Below are positions 46,225 to 59,893 of a stretch of 64,000 nt of DNA, in pieces. How positions within the stretch are numbered: position 1 is the first letter of the stretch; each line of letters begins with the position of its first letter. The stretch is from Gordius sp. MW1 (taxonomy: Eukaryota; Nematomorpha; Gordioida; Gordea; Gordiidae). The notes below the pieces were generated by a model. It ran no database searches and had not been told where the DNA came from. It was given only the letters and a program-made list of their open reading frames with translations. The DNA is taken from NCBI GenBank assembly GCA_964036665.1, contig OZ038526.1, positions 4,092,001 to 4,156,000 on the forward strand, in the 5' to 3' direction. A program made the position numbers and the translations under genes.

Positions 46225-49215
46225 TATTTATTCTTCAAACACTACCTACGACGGTCCCAAGGCCGTGTGCAAAAAGTGGAGGGATGGCGTCAGGTCGGAA
46301 ACTGGTAAAAACTAACCCAAAATCATGACATTTTCAAACAAAATTTTACTACAGAAAGCTAGGGCGTCCTCCACAAACGACGAGTGCACTAGGAACTCAC
46401 AACGAAGGCGGTTAAGGAAATTTGTTGTGGAAAGAATGCGATTAACGTGATGGAATGTGGTAACGTTGACGGGGAAGAGTATCGAGGTCGCACAAATGCT
46501 CAAATGAAGAAAGGCACACATCCCCTGCCTACAAGAGACAAGGTGGAACGGAGTCAAGGCTGGGGAGGAGAAGGATACAAACTATTTTACAGTGGGTCAC
46601 CAGGGTCGGTATCGTTCTAAGCGAATCGTTCAAGGACATGGTGGTGGAAGTCAAGCGTTGTTCCGACAGGCTAATGTGGGTGAAGAATGCAGATCAAGGG
46701 GGCCTTTTAACCGTTATATGCGCGTATGCTCCCCAAATAGGGTGTATGGAATCAGAGAAATACATATTCTTCATTGGAAAGGGAAAGGAATAGGTCAGGA
46801 AGAAAGGTATTCATTGGGGCGGATTTCAACGCTCATGGAGGGAAAGATCGCCTCGGGTATAAACGCAATCATGGAGGCTATGGGCATGGTCTAAAGAACA
46901 AAGAAGGAAAAAAATTTCTCCAGGTATCCCAAGCATACGACATGGCAATTGTTAACATATAATTAAAAATGGGAAGATCATTTTGTGACTTATAGAGGTG
47001 GGAAGTAATTTCGTCAAATTTACTATAAAGGCACTTATGAAGCATCAAGAAATGCAAGGTAATACCGGGAGAATAGCCAGGCAACATCGTCCCCTTGTTA
47101 TGGATATTGACAGAAAGGTATTTCCCTTAAGGAGAAAGGTCTATGAACCTCGACCTCGATACGAATGGCTAAAGAATGCGTCGACGAACGAAATACCATC
47201 AAAAAGCTTCTTCACTCTTCTGTGCAAGGAAGTTGCAAAGGGAATCGACGAGTGGGAGACGCTAACTAAGGATACAAACGAATCAGCGATTCGAGTTCTA
47301 GGACAAATCAAAGAAGACAAAGCTATGAATAGGGAACTATGGTGTAGCTGGATATGGTTTCAACCTTAAGGTCAACTATCGAAAAACGGTATACATGGAA
47401 ATGAACGTTACAGGGAGCCCATCGCTGGATAACCATTTAAAATACCAATAAGTAGACAGGTTTTCATACCTCGCTAGATGCTACATCAAGAGGGAGGTTG
47501 CAAAACTAAGGTCAATGCCCAGAAACAAAAAGGATGGCTTAAATGGAGAAGTATATCCGGTGTAACAAGCAATATAAGAAAGAGATGTCATATTTTTCCC
47601 AGCGCAAGCATTGGGGAAATTTCCAAGGGGAAATTGAAAAAAATTGTCATTAGCTAATTTGCTCCTGAGTTTCTCGGATCCAGCAAATATGCGGTCAAAT
47701 GAAGATCTTGAAAGCAAAAATGGTGCCTTTATAATTAGATGATTTATGTTATTGCTCTTGTAATACGATGATCCTTCGTTCAACGATGTCTATATTGTAT
47801 AAAATATTTTGACTACATCTGACAAAAATACTCTGTACCCCTCTGCCTGCAGTATTTTGGAATATATGAGGCCTAGGAGGGGCAATATAGTTTAAATAAA
47901 ATTCCAAAAGTTTGCGTTATTCAACAAAATCTTCATCTTCAATACTGCTGATTGCCATAACTTGAAGAATAGCTTTTTTCAAAATCAAGCTCTCAACATT
48001 ATAACAATCCCATCCCATCTAGTATGCCCTGAAACTTTCAATGAAATTGACTTTCCTTCTTTAAACAATTGTTTTTCCTTTATAATCCATGTAAAAATTG
48101 CATTGCGCTTTGCTTTACATATTTGATAATATTCTTGGCTTTATTAATCAAACTATATATGACATAATTTTTTGAACAAATATTCTTGATAAAAAGGTTC
48201 AAGCCATAGGCTGCACACCCAAAACATTCAAGTGCGGTGTAATTAGCATTCAAGAGCTCCCAATTTTTAATGACGGCAATTAATTTTTCTTTGCCGTTGT
48301 ATTAATTTACTTATTTCTTCTAAAATATATTATCCTGTGTGATGGTTAATACCTGTATTTACACATTCTAAAAATATAAGGATCGGAGTTATAACTATAA
48401 AATTGATTATCTTTTCTCCACTTTAATGTCATATTTGCGCATTGATAGTAACAAGATCATTTTTTCATAATGGTAATTTAAAAAAGTAGTAATAAACATG
48501 ATTTTTCAGGGAATCTTTTAAGAAGGCCTTAGTAGCTTATTTTTTCCCAATAAACAAACGATGAAATATTGGACATATGATATATAATTACTTAATTAAA
48601 TATTTTAATTAAAAAGAAATAAGATGTTTTAAGCGCCAATATTAATAACAAAATAGCCTCGAGGCATAGTCGATTAACATTTGTAAAACATAATATATGA
48701 TATATCACATGATCTTAGCTATGAGGGAAATTATAAAATACCCAATTTTCCCGGGAAATTTTCCTATACTGCCATCTCTAGTTAAAGAGCAAAGCTTATA
48801 ACTCTATTGTAAAACCGGTGTTACTCTATGGAAGTGAAAGGCATTAAACATGGAAGAAAAGCTATTACAAGCCAGAGAGATGAGATTGATACGGTAAAAA
48901 GTATACTAAGCTCGACCATATGACGAATGACTTTCTCATGATAAAAATGGGTAATCAACTTATGGCATACATGATTGACGAAAATCGGTTAAGGTGGTAA
49001 GGGCATATACTAAAAAGGGAGACGAATGATGTAAATCGAAAAGTACTGGATATGGATGTACGGGGAAGAAGACGACCTCGTGTCACGTGGAAAGGGCAAG
49101 TCGATAAAATTAGGAAAACAATGAGATTTGTCAAGAAATGGCACTTACCCGGTCAAGATGGAAGGAACTCATTAAAACAAACCCCACGACTTGATAAAGA
49201 AAAAGACTATTATTT
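46225..49215 (+). mobile_element. RTE-type retrotransposon, copy 2, interrupted
   Basis: Begins with the same leader (actatttattcttcaaacac) directly after copy 1's tail, so the two are head to tail. It repeats the endonuclease start (near 46437), the GADFNAHGGKDRLGYKRN-like segment (46815-46870) and the middle region (46998-47369). It then jumps, with a deletion, from the middle region to the late RT part (tggtttcaaccttaaggtca near 47353). The homologous 3' part resumes at 48783 (kvLLYGSE-like) and ends ttgataaagaaaaagac near 49207. Confidence 0.75.
47567..48782 (-). mobile_element. Decayed hAT transposon nested in RTE copy 2
   Basis: About 1.2 kb interrupts the RTE sequence after tccggtgtaa. 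The ends aagagatgtcatatttttccc and, inverted, tagagatggcagtatagg are degenerate inverted repeats of TAGAGATG type. The minus strand reads ECFGCAAYGLNLFIKNI (near 48180-48240) and LKVSGHTRWDGIVIMLR (near 47995-48045), typical of the DUF659 and middle region of Ac-like hAT transposases, but broken by stops. No clean target duplication. Confidence 0.65.
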
Positions 49216-50457
49216 TTTAAAATTTTATATTAAGATTCTATAATCAATATATATAAAAAAAGTATTTGTTTTGCAAATGTATACTTATCTTGGCGGTATT
49301 TTAGAATTATCTTACTACTATAACAACTACCCTTTAAAATATTTAAAATTGCAAAACAAAATTTAAACAAGATTAGTAAACTTAACTAAATAAGTTGCAC
49401 CCCAATAAATACTTATTTATAGCTAAAAAAGTTTAGAAGTATTAAAAACCTTCAAATTTATATTTTATTGTTAAAATAGCTTACTGTACAGGACGTTTAG
49501 AAATTTCAGCCTAATTTTTACACAAAATTATAAATATTGTTATATTAAGCTATAACCAAATTATTTTGCGTCTACGGTGAGAAATCACATGAAGGAGCAT
49601 ACCTGACGACAAAGTTTGACAAACACTGAAAATATTTTTAAAATATCTATCAAATAGAACTAAAAATGTTGAATCTAATTCAAATAGTTGCAATAATTTT
49701 GCTAGTAAATTTTTCTTTTTTATAAATTTGCTTATATATATTTCAGTCTAATACGTATGGTAAAACTTTGAATCTACTAAAAAACTTAAAGGATAGCATT
49801 ATAAGGAATCTGGTGATATATATATTAGTCTTTTTTAACATGTTTATTGGTAAAACAATTTAAATCTCAGAGGTCACCCAAAATTTTGAAATTAATGTGT
49901 GACTGGGATCAAAATTTAACTAAATCCCATAAAAAATAAAATTTCTTTTAATAATAAATTTCACTCCATTTTTTACCCCAGAAATTCAACTCCCATTATA
50001 AATATTGTTTGAATCAAAATATAGGTTAATTGAAAACAAGGTGAACTAGGAATGACTTTCTATTCTGACAAAACATCTCCAAGGCAAAAAACATTTGCAG
50101 CTTAAAAAACCTAATAACCATATGAATTGTTACCTCATAAACCACTTGATTTATAACAATTCGTAAATCATTATACAATAAGGACGTTAACAAAATATTT
50201 ATCAACAGTTAAATAAATTATGTTTGTATTTAAAACAAGCGTTAGCGTAACAAAAATATTTGCTTCGCAAACAGGACATAAAATTATAAGACTCGAATGG
50301 TAAAACATGGCTATAATGACCAAAAACGATGTAAAATATTGCTTTAACGGCATTATGCATTGAAGGCGAAAGATACTATATAATTTAAATACTGCAAGAA
50401 GTAAAAAAGGTGTAACACTACATTGGTTTTTAGGTTAAATCTCTAAAACAGGGCTTT
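49216..50457. other. AT-rich region 3' of the TTC38 gene
   Basis: No repeat family, gene or RNA is recognised. A 60-codon minus-strand ORF (50171-50353) has no similarity. This should hold the 3' UTR and poly(A) site of the minus-strand gene ending at 50458. Confidence 0.5.
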
Positions 50458-53400
50458 TTAAGCGATTTGATCTTCTTCGCGAGGTGCTATCATCTGAGAA
50501 AGCCAAGGCCCAATCTTCCGAACTTTGTTCAAGTTCATGACCACTTTTCTAAAGGCAAAAAATAATAAGTCCGATTTGCCAATGTCTAAATTAAATTGAT
50601 TTCGAGTGTACTTTAAAGGTTATAATGTATAAAGATTTAAGAAGAGAAAGCTTTACAATGAAGCTGACATTAACTTTAGGGTTAGATAAAAAGAGAGACC
50701 TACGTAGGTCGAGAGACAAGACAAGGACAAGAGCCAGAGTAGCAAACATAGCGAAAGGTAATCATAGAATGATATAATTTTCTTTAGTACACTAAGTGAA
50801 AGATTTAAAGCGTGAAATCAATATCAGAATTTTCTGCACAATTTTCTAGGGGTCATATACAGGCATACTAGGGAAAAATTCAAGTCCTTCTACATTATAT
50901 CATTAAGCAGCAGCAAATTGTAGAATGGTTTTTAAAATTTAGGGTAAGAGTTAAAAAATATATGAGTGTACAGTTAACAACAGTGACATCAAAATGTTAA
51001 AAGCAAACATATTTGAGGATAAATAAATATGGTCATTTTGTTTCTGCTCAAAATTAGCATTAAAACTGGGAATTATAAACTATAACCTGTTCTAAGTGTG
51101 ATAAATATGAGCAAAAACTTGATACTCAAAATCTTTATCTTACATAATTCAGAAACCATACATCTTCAAAATTTAATTTGAGCAAAATTTATAAATTTTA
51201 TACTACATTAAAAAATAGAGTTCATAATACTAACGCATTATAAGCAGCAACTAGTGTTGTAAAAACGACTGGGTTTTGTTTGGTAAACATTTGGTTTTAG
51301 TCGACAAGCACACTATTTATGCGATTAAGAAAAGTAGACCAAAAATCTTTGGTTTGTTTATGTTTAGGACTAAAACCAAAGCTCGACCAAACAAAACCTA
51401 GCCGTTTTTACAACACTAGCAGTAACCAATAGCTCAAAACTCTCCAAAAGATAACGTCTCATAACTTGAGGGGCATAATACGCATATAATTTTTAGCTTT
51501 TTTACCGCGCGCGTTGCATCGATTTGCGACTCTCCCGGGCACACAATAGGTAAGCCGTGATTAGAGTCAGGGTAAAAGTTTCTCGCTGCGGCAAACTGCC
51601 GCCCAGCCAGCAAAAATTGCATTGATAAAGGGATTGAGAAGCGATAGCGTTTGGGTCGGCGCATGATGTGGAGGCCAAGGTTTGGGCCGAAGACATGACT
51701 TCGCCCAATGACTCGATCGACCGGTTGTTGCTAGACAGATTGGCCAAAAGCAGGCTCAAAGCTCCGATGAAAGTTTTGAGACGCAACCAACGAGCCTCCT
51801 CCCCTTCTGGCAAACGCCTTTGCATCGTTCTAAACCACGATCGTGTAATCAATTACGGTAAAATTATATGAAAAATAATGATATACTTTTTTACACATAT
51901 ATACATGAAGCAGTTGTATAGAATAGACGATTAGTCCAGTGCAATACACTTCTATTTTAAAAGCAGAGAAATGTGCAGGACAAAATCTGCCCTTAAGACA
52001 AATTTAACATATATAAATAATGAAAATATAAAGGAAAATTACGTTGTGTTTTAAAAAATAATAGTGGCTACCTGCCATATAAAAAAATTCCTTATGCTTA
52101 AAAGTGCAAAAATCAGTTAGCCATTTGCTAATTCATTACCAGAAATTTTTGCGTTCATCAAAGATAAATCTCGATTAAGCCCAAAACATAGTCCTATTCG
52201 CGCAATAAATTACAAATAAATGATGGACAAACTTTATGTGGCTAGAAAAGGTAGTTTGATAATTGTCGTAAGCTTCTGCGACACTTTGCCCCTTCTCCGT
52301 CAGGCCAGGGACGTGGCGAGTGCCTTGATGCGCAATGACGCGTCGCATAAGGTTGTCGGTGGTGCCTGGGGAATAGTTGTGGAAATAGGGTCAAGTACTC
52401 AAAAGACAACAAATTTATATTGATTCAATTTTGTTATTCAACGATCTAACTAAAGATTCCATATGTTTTGTATCTATGCCGATAGTAGGCCAAAACAATT
52501 AAATTTAAATAAATTGATGTCGTCTTCACAAAGTAAAATTACAACGATCAAAAGCTTTGGCAAAATCGCTAATGGCCGTTCATTTCTAACAGAATTACAA
52601 AGCTGCCTTTTTAGGGGGAAGAGGGGGGCTTTGTTATAAATGGACACGATAAGTCAAAGAAATTTGTTCTTTAATGGTTTCAACCTAAGAGTAGGCAAAT
52701 GTGAGCGTCGTTGAATGGCCAAAAATGGACTCCGGCGTAACGGGCCCCGACCTCGAGGCTCAGGGAACACCAATCGGACCAGAAGACGCATGATCCGTCC
52801 TGTCCTGGCCAGGCCTCTCTGCCTTTAAAAGGATCGGCCGGGCTCAACAATCTTTCCGGCTGGCGGTAAGAGGAGATCAGGGTAGTGCATTGGAGTCGAA
52901 ACAACAACGAAACGGCGTCTGACAAATGAAACAAAGACAGGGACGACTTGGCCCGGGCTTGAAGTTGTTGGGAGAAGATGGCGTAAGCCTGACCAATTTC
53001 GTTCTAAAGTGATGAATAGTCACGTCACTGCGATATTGGCGCTTTGATAACAGTAAAAAAGTGGGATGTTATAAGAACTTGAAAAGTTAAATTTTAGTCA
53101 AAAGCCCAACAGGATGACGTATGATTGGTGTAATTTGTCGAAAGTTTTTGACTCATACATTAATCAAGGTTGGCCCAGAAGAAGCCAAATGCGGTAGATC
53201 AATCGACAGGGTACAAAGATACTATTAAAATGTATTTGAATTTCACCTTTATATCCTAAATAGTGCTGTAAACATTTTTAAAAAAATCGCACGCGTTCGC
53301 GTTTAACGTTCATTGACAAAAATCGAACGCGTTCACGTTCACGTTCGTTTTCAAAAAAAGGAACGCGTTCATGGTTCGTTTAAAATTATATGATAAATAA

Positions 53401-56400
53401 TTTAATTTGATATAAATAAATGTCTTATATTTTTAACACAATATATTAATGATGATAAAAAATAATGATTTATTTCGATAAGTTGTAAATTAGACTCCTA
53501 TTCAAAGAAAGCTGTTTAAAAAGAAATAGGCTAGGATATTAATGGGCTGAAGCCCACACAAGTTATGTGCTTGAATTTGAAGGGGTCGACCAAACTATTA
53601 TAAAAAATAAAAAAATCACTAAAGGCTATATTTGGAATAAGTCCTGCACAAGGTAATGGGAATGCCCTTTGGAAGTTTATATTATACATGAGAAATTAGT
53701 TGATGTCCTATTAGGAGTATGTTGCATATTAAGTAAAAAAAGGAAAAATTAAAGATAATACTTAAAAAAGAAATAATGGGATATTCAAAAAGGGTAAGTA
53801 AAACTAACGTTAGAAGGATAAGACAAAATTGAGAGAGATTAATAAAATCCTTAAAGGATATTGAGTAAATTGAGGAGGAATAAGCTTAAATCCTTATAAT
53901 TTATTAGATGTTTATAAGTTAAAATTGCCAAATGTTCTTAAATTTACCTTAGATGTTATGCACTATAGGTCGAAATTGCTAAATGTTCTTTATGGTTCAG
54001 TAGCCTTTTTTTAATCAACTTTTTTTGAACACAAACGGTTAAAGTATTTCGGAATAGGTAATAGGAAAAACAGCTGAATACAAAATACAAGACTTTTTTG
54101 TAAAAAAATTTGGATTAACATTATTTTTCAAATAAATAAAATAAAAAAGGGTTTTTAAAATTGAACTAACGCTAAATTCGAACGCGTTCACCAAAAAAAG
54201 GAACGCGTTTACGTTCAAAGTTCACCAAAAAAAGGAACGCCATTCACCAATTTATTCAGAAAATTTGAACGCGTTAATTCACAACACTATTCCTAAATGA
54301 TGGATTAGCCAAACGAGGTGAAAAATCGAAAAAAAAACGATTACGAGTAAAAATTGAGCCCGGATCCGCTAGCACTTTAATTATAAGTATAGAGCAAATT
54401 TCAAATTACATTTTCGAGGTACATGAGGCCAAGGTGCCAGTAAATATGGCAGGCCAGATAGTCGCTCTTCGCCCAATCGTCTTTGGTGCGTTGGATAAAA
54501 TCTATTCCAGGATTGAGCTCGCAACGCATAGCGTAGATGTGACACATGGAATGGGTGGCCCAGGCGTTATGGGGATTCATGGCTAAACTCTTAATAGCAC
54601 GCATTATTTGTAAAACATTCCTAGAAATATTAAAACAACATGACGATTCAAAGAAAATCTTATGGGTGCGCTAAAACATTTATCATTGACTATTACCTAT
54701 AGAAGCAACGTTTAAACAGTAGTTTATTAAAAAATTGTCATCATAATAGAAATTAAGTATGTAAAATAGAACGTGCAATTAAAATAAACGCAAAAACCGA
54801 AAAACAAAGTGACCCGTAAACACAGCTCTTAACTAGCAAGTCTTCGTCTTCACCTTAGAACTAACAAAACTAACGTATAAACAATTATTAATAACATCTC
54901 AAGTTCTAACCTGCAGAGCTAGTTTTTCACCCACGTCGTAATCTAAGAGTTCGATCTTGGCAAACGAATACATGGCCAGGATGTAGCTATAATATAGTCA
55001 ACATAAGGACATTGAATAATATTTAGGTTGAAGTTTGGCACCTCATTATACCATCGTTATAATATAAAACATACAAGCTTTAAATTGACGTTTAATATAA
55101 AACATATAATTTAACATTAAAAAACAGGTCATTAATTAAAATCTTAGAAGTTAAAACACGAACTGATTTAAATGGCTTCTTGAGTGAATGGTATCTAAGA
55201 CGCGCCTTATAAAAGATTTAGCTATTAATGAGTACTTTTAAAATTTTGCGACATTTGCTTATAGGTACAAAACTCGGGTCGTTGAGCCTAATTAGATTTA
55301 AACATTTAACACAACACCAAGATTTTGAATTAGTGAACGAAAATGGTTAACATTTAGGGGACAAAAAATCACATTAAGAAACCTTGTTTATGTATTGGAC
55401 AAAATTAATTTTCATTGAATAATCAATAATATAGGTTAATTTTGCAAATTAATTACAACACCATAATAATTGTTCGTTCAAAAAATGCATAAAATTTTTA
55501 CTCAATTTTCACAGATTTAACACGCAAGTGTTACGAATTGGAGATTTTGACATTGATATAGATTTGGGGAGACTTTCTTCACCTTATAAGCGTCATTAGA
55601 TGTAACATGGGCAACAACTATTTTATGACCATGTACTTTTTAAATTGGCCTTTTTGAGACTGACTTAAAAGTGCATACTTCATAAATATGTTGTCGAATC
55701 GGGGTCAAAGTAGCAGAATGATAAAATAGTAGCAGAAAAATATGACTTTTAGATAAATCAATATATTAGAATTAAATCTCAAATGGGGAGGGAATTTTAT
55801 GTGCATCTAACCCTAACCTAAAACGCTGACCTAAACACTAACCCTAACCCTCCTGACCAATCTTGATCTGACCAGTTCTGACCAATTTGGCTGCTTTTTT
55901 TCTGCTACTTTGACCCGTGCATGTTGTCAGCCGCTTAATTAATGGACAAATTTTCAGTTATCTCCTGTTTAAAATAATGATCTAAATAAGAAACTTCACA
56001 TATTTATCGCCGTTATCTTCGTAATACTTAGGAATTACAATCAAAGGTAGAAGTTGAAAATTGTCAGCAATATTGACATAACTAGCAAATGGCAAGACAA
56101 CTTGTTCGTATGTCTTTTCACATCAAACTTGCTATTGATAAATCCTTAACACCGGATTTCGTTTGATTATACGTTTGAAAAAAAAAATTTCGCATACTTT
56201 CACTGCATTGTGTATTTTAATCATTTTTTAATAATGTTTTGGTTCTTGTATCTTTTTATTAATTCCACTATATATTTATTATTTTTTTTAATAAAGCATG
56301 TCAATTAAAAAAAAAATTTAGCGAAGATAGGGGCCATCACCTTAATAAGGACGCAACTAGCTTAAAAACGGTAAAAAACTACCAACCCTTATTGCCCGAA

Positions 56401-59400
56401 AACCATCAGCCCTCCCCTTCCTATTGATAAGGAAAAATATAGGAATATCGCATGTACAGCGTAAAATATAATAATAAAAAATTCTTCCAAAATTTGGTAG
56501 ACCGCCCCCCCCCGTTCCCTCGGTGGTTAAATTTCCTATGAGATCCCTCGGTAAAAAAAATATGAGATAAAATGAAGCCCTGGGGTCTAAGTCTCTTTCT
56601 CAAAATTCAACTGCAAAAATGTTATTTTTTTATGATTAATTAAGGATAGATGCATTCGTGATGCTCTCGAACCTCGGTAACCGGAGGAAGAAACACGAGC
56701 ATTTTTAATGCCCAGGAGCGAGTAAATCGATCAAGGTGCGAAGCTACCTAGATATAAGTGACGTGAGTGGAAGAGATTAAATATCCCAGCGGGCATATCT
56801 TTGCAGGCAAAGTGGGATATTTTTTTCCTCAGAAATACAAGTTAATTCCGGTCTGCTTATAAATAGGTTTGATACTTATTGTCGAAAATGATTTCACTAC
56901 TATAAAATTATTCCTTACGATTTGTTATGGTTACATAACGATAATCTCCAGGTTTTTGAAATAGAATTTTTTTGGTTTAAATTGCACATTTTAAAAACGA
57001 TCCGCTTTATAATAGACTATGACGACAATCCTCCTTAAAATCACAACTGCGACAGGATGATATTAAATTTTATTTTTTAAAACGGCTTTATTAGTTATCA
57101 ATTATTTAGCTCGAAGCTATGTGCCACCAAAGTGGAAGGGTATGAGGGGTAAAAAACTAGGGGGGGGGGGGAAGCTGAGCACTACAATCAGGCAATTTCA
57201 ACTTTTAACCATATTTTAGTTTGTAATAAAAGATTTGGGGTGGGGGGGGGCAGATGCCTCTTCCAGCTCCTCCTTAGCCAAGGTTTTGATAAAGATGATA
57301 ATTATGTTATCATCATATATTATAGGCCCTTGACGCCAAGGAGACGCGGAACTAAATCAAGGATGTTAGAGGACCGAGGTTGGCGAGGCGTGAAAAAGTT
57401 TTTGCGTGGCAAATAAGGGATAACGTATATACCGGATAACTTATAAACGGGGCGCGAATGTTAGCATCGATCAAAAAAATTGTGTCGCGGGTGCTAGAAT
57501 TTTAACAATTCAACGGATCAAGCTGGGAATATATTAGCACGGACAAGATAGATCCTAATTGTACTTTATGTTAATTATGTGCAAACTTCTGGGGCGTCTT
57601 TTAATTATTTTATTTTGTGATAATTAACTTCCCATTTAAGCTTTCCAAACCTCAATCACTCGTCCTTCAATATTGTAAAAGTTTTTTAGCATTTTTTTTT
57701 GCAATCATAAAAATTAAAGCTATTGGTAAATAATTTAATTTTTACGACAATTATAAAAATAATAGTTTATTTTTGTTGCAGAATAAATTGGATTCTCCAT
57801 TTTTAATTAAGCTTAAATATCATTGGATTTTATATGTAAAGTTAGTCGCAAAATGCGATTCAAAATACTGTTCGGCTTTGGTCGAGTTTTTGAAAAAATT
57901 ACGTTACAAATAAAAAAACAAAGAACTCGGGGAGGCGAATTTTTTTTGGAAGAGTCTAGGTATAGTAAAAAATATTATTCAAAAAGAATAAAAAAAAATA
58001 ATAGAGAAAAAAGATATTCAGGTAAATTTTAAATAATTGCCTTTCTTAGTCATATATTTCGAGTTAATTTAAGAATAACTATTTTCCCGATTTAATATTT
58101 TAAATTATTGTTTGTGTAAAAATAGGGTCAGGGCTAGTTTCAGGAAAGTAAGTGCAACCCTTGTGTTTAAGTTTTCTATGGCTATATTTAACAAGAGATA
58201 AACATATATTTGTTAACACGTTGACCAAAAGCAAGCAGGGGTTATTTAACATGAATATAGGCTTCTATGGAGACTGTCAGTTTGTCTAATAATTTGCTTA
58301 AAAATTGTTTTTGGGTTGCCAATTTGTATCACAGATACGCTACATAAAACGTTATTTTTCCACCCCTAATTTTTCTAAAATTGTTGATCTTTTCGCGACT
58401 CCGTATTAAAAAAAATATATTTCACATAAAATGGTACAAAAATGGTTTTCTAAACAAAAATTTACCGCTAATTATAAGCCTCCCCTCTACATAAGCGCTG
58501 TTATATAGCTCCACCCTTACGTTAATTTTGCCACGCGATTTTGTCATGCTCTAATCTCCGCGTCGATGTTATTTACCTGTACAAGGGGTGACATTTGTCC
58601 AAACGCTTCAGAGTGGCGGGGTAGAGTCCACAGATGTCCCCCATGGCACCGGTGTAGAAGCATAGGTCGTGACAAAATTTCAGGGCCAAGAGATCGGTCG
58701 GGTTGGCTTCTAGCATGCTGCGATACAGGCCGATGGCTTCTGCAAACTAACCACATTTTAGCACGATCACTTCACAATTTAAGCTCAAATGGATTAACTT
58801 AAAATATATTACTCAAAGGGGCAATTATATAAAATTTATTTAATTTATGGGTTTCAAACGGAAATTCTCGCTCTAATGAATCGCCTTTATTATGGTTCAA
58901 CTGAGGTCAGTGACAGTCTGGCAAAAAAAGTGTCAAAATTATGATAGATGATGACATTTATATTAAAAATTGTGGGAAATTGTGCGCGAGCATAGTGTTG
59001 CGTACACAAAAGTGCATAGTAAATGACTATGTAGAATCATTGAAGTTTCATATTTTTGTAATGACGCATGTTTTTATTGACTTAAACATTTTTGGGTAAG
59101 ATAACAAATTAGATAACTGTTTGTATATAAATAATATATTTATGCCTTCCTCCCTTAAAAAACATAGATGGGACATTAAGGATATAGACTAGGAAAACAT
59201 TGGTAGTAAAGAGATTTGAACGTTTAAATATAATGTAAAACTTGATAAAATTTATTTACAATTAAATTTAAGTCCATTATAAAAACAAACAGATAAAATT
59301 TATAAAATTAATTTGGATTCTTAAAAATAGAATATTGTGTAAGAGCATAAAGATATTATATAATATTTGTGTAATGACCCATTATAATACACTATTTTAT

Positions 59401-59893
59401 TACAATTAAAGATTAAAAATTACCCAAATGTTATTAATCTAAGGTTTTATAAGGTAATAAACATACTTTATGCTCAGACCATAAGATGACTGCTTGAACA
59501 TGTAATATCTCATTTGAATATAGGTTAGGTTTGTTGGTAAAATCCAGTTCACAATAATTTGTGTATTGCAATAGACCATTGACAATTTCAGTTATAACCT
59601 CATCCTGGATGGGATCAACAACACCAGACACAAGACTGAGACCCAAGAATAGCACCTTTCCCATAACTTTGAAATATAATAAGAAAACAAAGAATATTAC
59701 CAAAATCCTTGGCCTGGTACAGGTGTTTACAATTTATAGCTAATGATTGCACATTTATATCATCATACAGAGTTATGTACTGTATAAGTTGACAATTTAA
59801 TAGTCAAAAAAGTACTTGTCTAAGGGTTAAATCAAAAAGCTTGCATCTAGCTTCACAAACATTTGTGAAATTCCAACCAATTTTATCCCAATC
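50458..59893 (-). CDS. Tetratricopeptide repeat protein 38 homologue, at least 10 exons
   Basis: Exons in transcript order: 59893-59816, 59779-59701, 59666-59467, 58746-58577, 54986-54911, 54589-54410, 53003-52685, 52365 to 52285 (or 52233), 51806 (or 51829) to 51506, 50548-50458. Phases agree at each join, giving about 524 residues after the unresolved first exon; the human protein is about 470. Conserved landmarks appear in family order: CEARCKLFDLTLRQ, FVMGKVLFLGLSL, NPTDLLALKF, SYILAMYSFAKIE, MNPHNAWATHS, YLACHIYWHLGLMYLE, SDAVSLLFRLQ, PFNDAHICLLLG and GGSLPQRETFTLTLI. TTC38 proteins are soluble TPR-fold proteins of poorly defined function. Introns 1 and 2 are only 36 and 34 nt; intron 4 is about 3.6 kb. 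The start codon was not found. Confidence 0.85.
51252..51418. mobile_element. 167-bp hAT miniature element, TAGTGTTGTAAAAACG family
   Basis: Terminal inverted repeats tagtgttgtaaaaacg and cgtttttacaacacta; flanks gcagcaac (51244-51251) and gcagtaac (51419-51426) agree at 7 of 8. The interior contains several caaa/tttg-rich palindromic segments (ggttttagtcgac). It lies between the last exon and exon 9 of the TTC38 gene. The same family recurs at 63510-63714. Confidence 0.88.
53261..54289. mobile_element. 1.0-kb non-autonomous hAT element with GAACGCGTT repeats
   Basis: Ends tagtgctgtaaac and ttcacaacacta; flanks atcctaaa (53253-53260) and ttcctaaa (54290-54297) agree at 7 of 8. Both subterminal zones have many gaacgcgttcac copies, the middle is AT-rich without transposase similarity. 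Its outermost bases resemble those of the 51252 and 63510 elements, suggesting one transposase group. It lies in the TTC38 intron 53004-54409. Confidence 0.85.
54987..58576. other. Large TTC38 intron with repeat relics
   Basis: Contains a copy of the ccctaaccct / aaattggtcagaa repeat (55790-55920), G/C homopolymer relics of miniature elements (56500-56520, 57155-57250) and otherwise unassigned AT-rich DNA. Short ORFs at 56421-56603 and 57823-58032 are not conserved-looking. No separate gene is supported. Confidence 0.5.
55790..55925 (-). repeat. Dispersed repeat with telomere-like hexamers, inverted copy
   Basis: Carries tgcatctaaccctaaccta, cactaaccctaaccctcctg and gaccaatcttgatctgacc. The same elements occur in opposite orientation at about 62590-62770, so the pair is an interspersed family rather than a telomere. 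Confidence 0.65.

Noticed and set aside
55800-55860. Chromosome end or interstitial telomere
   Set aside because: Only a few degenerate hexamers embedded in a repeat that recurs elsewhere in the window.
57823-58032. Plus-strand 69-codon ORF in the large TTC38 intron
   Set aside because: Low-complexity Lys/Arg/Phe-rich translation of AT-rich DNA with no similarity or splice context.
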